From: Caecibacter massiliensis
GTDB taxonomy: Bacteria > Bacillota > Negativicutes > Veillonellales > Megasphaeraceae
Length of the DNA stretch: 64,000 bases
Reading direction: 5' to 3'
Assembly (NCBI GenBank): GCA_900095875.1
Contig: LT608311.1
Span: 1,302,001-1,366,000, forward strand
The notes beneath the pieces are model-generated. The model searched no databases and was not told the DNA's origin. It saw only the letters and a program-made list of their open reading frames with translations. Positions 60,493 through 64,000 of the stretch are shown one piece after another. Every line of letters starts with the position of its first letter. Positions within the stretch are counted from its first letter, which is position 1. The translations under genes were made by a program, and so were the position numbers.

Positions 60493-61089
60493 ATGTTTCA
60501 AGTAAATGCTCTGGGCAAAGCCTGCCCGCTGCCGGTCATTGAGACCCGCAAGGCACTGAAGGAACACGATGCCGTACAGACATTGGTCGATAACAGGATA
60601 GCTACAGAAAACCTGCAGAAAATGGCCCGTCAGCTGGGCTGCTCGTGCAGCGTAACCGAAGATGGCCCGGCCCATTATACGGTGGTCATCACGAAAGGAG
60701 AGGCGGCAGAAGCTGTTCCGGAACCGGTTGCGCAAACTACAGCTGTACGGGACGATTCATACATCGTCGTCATCAATTCTCCGACTATGGGGACGGGTGA
60801 CGAAACGTTTGGCCGGACGCTGCTCAAAAATTTTATTTACACTCTGAAGGAACAAGATGTACTGCCCGATATGATGTTGTTCTACAACGGTGGTGTACCC
60901 CTGGTGACGGATACGTCGGAGTCTCTGGCTGATCTGCAGGAACTGGCTGCGGCCGGTGTGCAGATTTATGCCTGCGGAGCCTGCCTCAATTACTACGATT
61001 TGACGGAGAAAGTGGCCGTTGGGGAGATTACCAATCTCTACCGTATCATTGAAATCCTGCGTACGGCCAACCGCGTCGTACGACCATGA
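60493..61089 (+). CDS. yedF: Selenium metabolism protein YedF (TusA-like + DsrE-like)
   Basis: This 198-residue protein has an N-terminal TusA-like domain with CPLPVIETRKAL (the CPxP motif) and a C-terminal DsrE/F-like domain from about residue 93 (YIVVINSPTMGTGDETFGRTL) with a YACGACLNYY cysteine pair near 160. YedF of this form travels with selD and is thought to carry or deliver selenium or sulfur. GAGGAG at 60479 gives ATG 60493 as the start; it is 12 bases after selD and overlaps DUF3343 (ATGA). Confidence 0.92.
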   Translation: MFQVNALGKACPLPVIETRKALKEHDAVQTLVDNRIATENLQKMARQLGCSCSVTEDGPAHYTVVITKGEAAEAVPEPVAQTTAVRDDSYIVVINSPTMGTGDETFGRTLLKNFIYTLKEQDVLPDMMLFYNGGVPLVTDTSESLADLQELAAAGVQIYACGACLNYYDLTEKVAVGEITNLYRIIEILRTANRVVRP

Positions 61090-61349
61090 CGGAACGGTAT
61101 GGTCTGATCCTGTTCCCCGAAACGCGGGAGGCCATGACAGCAGAAAAGGAAGGAAGGGCTCACGGCCTTTCCGTTCGCATCGTACCGACGCCGGGAAAAC
61201 TAGTTGCCTCGTGCGGCTTTTCTCTGCGCTATGACCTGACCGGGGAAGACGAGTTATACCAGTTCCTGCAGCATCTCTCCGTCCGCACCGACGGCTGGTA
61301 CCACGCCAGCCGTCAGGGGCTCCGCACGGACTACGAGAGATGGAAATGA
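61086..61349 (+). CDS. DUF3343 protein (putative Se/S carrier)
   Basis: This 87-residue protein has the family's pattern: an N-terminal strand YGLILFPETREAMTAEK, then RIVPTPGKLVASCGFSLRY with a conserved cysteine. DUF3343 proteins accompany selD/yedF and are proposed selenium or sulfur carriers. The start overlaps the yedF stop, so the three genes form one coupled unit. Confidence 0.9.
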   Translation: MTERYGLILFPETREAMTAEKEGRAHGLSVRIVPTPGKLVASCGFSLRYDLTGEDELYQFLQHLSVRTDGWYHASRQGLRTDYERWK

Positions 61350-61420
61350 AAGTAAAAAAATTTTCTTATGGATCTTCCTGTTATGGAATTGATGGATATA
61401 TCGTTACAAAATAAATATTT

Positions 61421-61469
61421 ATGCAAAAATGAACGGCGTTAAAGGTTTTATTTTAACGCCGTTCTGCAT
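61421..61469 (-). terminator. Terminator of the OPT transporter gene
   Basis: GAACGGCGTTAAA (61431-61443) pairs with TTTAACGCCGTTC (61452-61464); outer ATGCA/TGCAT extend it. On the minus strand it is followed by ATTTTTGC. It also lies after DUF3343. Confidence 0.8.
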
Positions 61470-61516
61470 AAACTTTAATCAAATTTTAATGTAATTCTAA
61501 TTTTATTTTAATGAAC

Positions 61517-63595
61517 TCATTTTTCCGGAGTAAATTTCGTCGTGACAATATGACGGACGAAAATAGCAATTGTCGCAATGAATGCGGCAAATCCAATGCC
61601 GTTTGCGATTGTTTCAAAGTCTTTGCCGACCAGTGCCAGCGGATTTTCACTGCCACCAGACGTAACAGATACGACGATGATCAGGGCAATAATGACGCCT
61701 ACGAGGCTTTCACCGACGATAAGGCCCGATGCAAAGAGGACGCCACGGTGATTGCAGGCTTCCACATCTTCTTCTTCATGACCAGGGCTGCGGAGCGCTG
61801 CACGCTGGTGCAGATAACGGTGGATGAACCAGCCCATGACAGAGCCGATGACCAGCGGAATTTCCAAAGTCGGCGGCAGATAAATACCCATGCCGATAGC
61901 CAGAGGTGGCAGGGCCAGGGATTTCGTATGACTCTTCAGGAGCATATCGACAATAATGGCAGCGATACCTACGACAATGCCAAACAAAATGTAATTCCAA
62001 TCGAGGCTGGCGCTGAAAATGCCCTGTGCAATCGTTGTCATCAGCGTTGCCTGGGGAGCGGCGAGGGCCTGGGACGGGTCCATGCCGGAACGGGGAAGGG
62101 CTCCCGTGAATCCATAAGCCTGATAGAGCAGATTCAGTACAGGCGCGATGGCGAAGGCACCGATGACAGAACCGAGAATCAGGGCTACCTGCTGTTTCCA
62201 AGGCGTGGCGCCGACGATATAACCGGTTTTGAGGTCCTGCAAGTTATCGTTGGAAATAGCGGCGATACTGACGATGACGGCTGTGATAAAGATGGCCAGT
62301 GCAGTAGCGAACTGAGTACCTTCTGGCGTGGCAAAGACGCCGAAGGATGAACCGATACCGAGGACAACCAGTGAAGAAACGATGATGCCCAGGATACCTA
62401 TGCCAGAAATCGGGCTGGCTGATGTACCGATGAGACCTGCCATATAGCCGCAGGCTGCGGCAACAAAGAATCCCATGAGCATGGCGACCAGGATACCAAC
62501 GACGATGTAAATAATGGTAACTGTCGTCGGGAGACCGGCGGCGCTGACGAACGAGTAGAATGTCACGAACAGTCCGGCCAGGATTACGAGGAATACAATG
62601 CCGACCGATTTGGGCGACATGTCGATATCCGTATGATGAAGGATCTGTTTTTCTTCCGTGTCATTGGCCCGGATAGCGTTGATGGACATTTTGATACCGT
62701 CAACGACCGGTTTGGCCAGACGAATCAGTGTCCAGATAGCAGCGATACCGATACAGCCGGCGCCGATGAAACGTACTTTCTGGGCCCAGATAGCCTAGGC
62801 AAAGGCGGCAGCACTCTGACCTTCTGCCGGAGAGATGACCGATGTCAGGTAGGGTACGAAGATGACCCAGGCCAGCAGTGTCCCCGTCAAAATAGCGATG
62901 CCACTGGCGATACCGATAAGGTAGCCGGCGCCGAGAAGCGCCATGGAAAAGCCCATGGGGAGCTGGGTGACCGCCTTGCCAATCTGTATCCAGTGACTGA
63001 ATTCAGAAGAAGCAATGTGCAGTCCGTTGGCACAGAAACTGAAGATACCGGCCATGCCAGTACCGAGAACGATATCTTTCATCCCTGTTTCTTTTTTGCT
63101 CGTATCTTCGCCGGCAGCTTCTTCGCGGCGGATTTCACTGCCTACTTTCAGGATTTCTGCTGCCGCCCGGCCTTCCGGATAGGGAAGGTCACTGTTGACG
63201 ACCATGGCGCGCCGCAGTGGTATAGTAAATAATACCCCTAATGAACCGCCGCATGCGCAGAGCAATAACGTTTGCCAGAATGGAAATCCCTGCCAGTATC
63301 CCAGCATGAGCAGACCAGGAAGAATAAAGATAATAGCTGATAAAGTGCCCGCGGCAGATGCCTGCGTCTGTACCATGTTATTTTCCAGAATATTGGAGTT
63401 TTTGAACATGCGCAGGATCGCCATGGAGATGACTGCCGCCGGAATAGATGACGAAAATGTCAGACCGACTTTGAGCCCCAGATAGACATTGGATGCCGTA
63501 AAGATAACGGTAATCAGCATGCCCAGGAACATGCCCCGGAATGTTAATTCCGGTAATGTGGGGGACGTGGCAGTCAGATTAAATTGACGTTTCAT
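61517..63595 (-). pseudogene. OPT-family oligopeptide transporter interrupted by an in-frame amber codon
   Basis: The product would be about 690 residues with some 15 transmembrane segments. The N-terminal part has SNVYLGLKVGLTFSSSIPAA and NNMVQTQASAAGT, hallmark OPT sequences; the C-terminal part has ISNDNLQDLKTGYIVGATPWKQQ and GMGIYLPPTLEIPL. A TAG at 62795-62797 splits it after SAAAFA, and translation in the same frame continues AIWAQKVRFIGAG. Trp (TGG) is the likely ancestral codon. A downstream ATG at 62689 exists but lacks an RBS. OPT carriers import peptides or metal chelates. RBS GGGAGG precedes 63595. Confidence 0.85.
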
Positions 63596-63790
63596 AATCA
63601 GACCTCCCGCATAAAAAATAAATAATTGGCCGTATAACAGCTAGCTTGTTTCACTATAGCATATTTTTTTTGAACTGTCATTCAAATCATAATGATTTAA
63701 AATATAACAAGAAACGGTTATATTATCTTTACTTATAGATAATTATGCAAGGAGAGAATAATAGCCGAGGTGTTTCTTTTGTATAAACGT

Positions 63791-63798
63791 GTTATAAT
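63791..63798 (+). promoter_or_regulatory. Extended -10 promoter of the PepD-like gene
   Basis: GTTATAAT within CGTGTTATAAT gives a TGnTATAAT extended -10, 43 bases before the gene. No clear -35. Confidence 0.5.
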
Positions 63799-63840
63799 AC
63801 TCGCGTATGGATATTTCTAGACATAAGGAGGAATTTCCAA

Positions 63841-64000
63841 TGGAAAATGAAAAGATTATTGAAGGCGTTTTGCAGGAATTTGCAGGCCTTGCCCGGCATC
63901 CCCGCAAATCAGGTCATGAAAAAGAAGTCAGTGACTATATTGCTGCCCGGCTTCGTCAACTCGGTGCTTCCGTTGTTCAGGATGAAGTCAACAACATCAT
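63841..64000 (+). CDS. PepD-like M20 dipeptidase, N-terminal part (3' cut by window edge)
   Basis: Only 53 residues are visible. LQEFAGLARHPRKSGHEKEV then SDYIAARLRQLGASVVQDE and NNII match the start of beta-Ala-His/Xaa-His dipeptidases (PepD, M20), where PRxSGHE is characteristic. AAGGAGG at 63827 precedes the ATG. The metal-binding residues lie beyond the window. It is divergent from the OPT peptide transporter, which fits peptide use. Confidence 0.75.

Overview
The window looks like a chromosomal segment of a strictly anaerobic, amino-acid- and lactate-fermenting member of the Negativicutes, most likely Megasphaera or a close relative. This is inferred from gene content, not from a search. 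The supporting genes are two acetyl-CoA-type CoA-transferases, a single-chain pyruvate:ferredoxin oxidoreductase, IorAB, a cysteine (PTP-like) phytase, an [FeFe]-hydrogenase-family protein with HydF, a superoxide reductase and an A-type flavoprotein. The DNA is GC-balanced apart from one AT-rich block at about 18.4-20.1 kb.

Layout. Positions 1-9.6 kb form a probable sigma-54 regulon: a CoA-transferase (5' partial), a B3/B4 protein, an AcoR-type activator, a FucO-like alcohol dehydrogenase, a PrpR-type activator and iorAB. It contains two decayed gene tails, an iorA tail after the CoA-transferase and a CoA-transferase tail before iorA, and three -24/-12-like promoters. The gene for sigma-54 itself (rpoN) lies at 14.5 kb. 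Positions 9.9-14.4 kb hold an M20 peptidase, a DUF2201/VWA protein coupled to a 22-residue-repeat protein, and a TSUP exporter. Positions 15.9-17.8 kb hold superoxide reductase, a glutathione-peroxidase-like enzyme and a six-tRNA array. An AT-rich, frameshifted AlbA_2 gene follows the array. Positions 20-24 kb (minus strand) carry a C39-like secreted protease, an [FeFe]-hydrogenase-like protein and an FprA flavoprotein. Positions 24-29.1 kb carry a broken SWIM protein, secreted proteins (one behind a Fur-box-like site), a truncated phosphoesterase, phytase, tRNA-Ala and small genes.

Positions 29-34.4 kb look like a sugar-acid module: an IlvD/Edd dehydratase, a GntR regulator, an HpcH/HpaI aldolase and a DUF819 transporter. 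A PPK2 kinase and a complete CoA-transferase follow. Positions 37-43.7 kb are a T-box-controlled ilvC-ilvB-ilvN-DUF815-ilvD operon. Positions 44-50 kb hold hydF, a PAP2 phosphatase and PFOR. Positions 50.6-57.9 kb hold a COG2509 FAD protein, proS, purB, a cysteine-desulfurase-family protein and an M20 deacylase. Positions 58-61.3 kb hold an MFS transporter and a selenium cluster (selD with a frameshift, yedF, DUF3343). An OPT transporter interrupted by an amber codon and the start of a PepD-like dipeptidase close the window.

The most interesting signals are the reciprocal gene remnants with conserved -24/-12 promoters at 1.3 and 7.1 kb; tiny IS-end-like elements lodged inside the loops of two terminators (20.15 and 32.8 kb); and the uncharacterised dehydratase/GntR/aldolase locus with two near-perfect operators. 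Several genes carry single-base or nonsense disruptions (T7 run, G7 run, amber). These may be real decay or sequencing errors.
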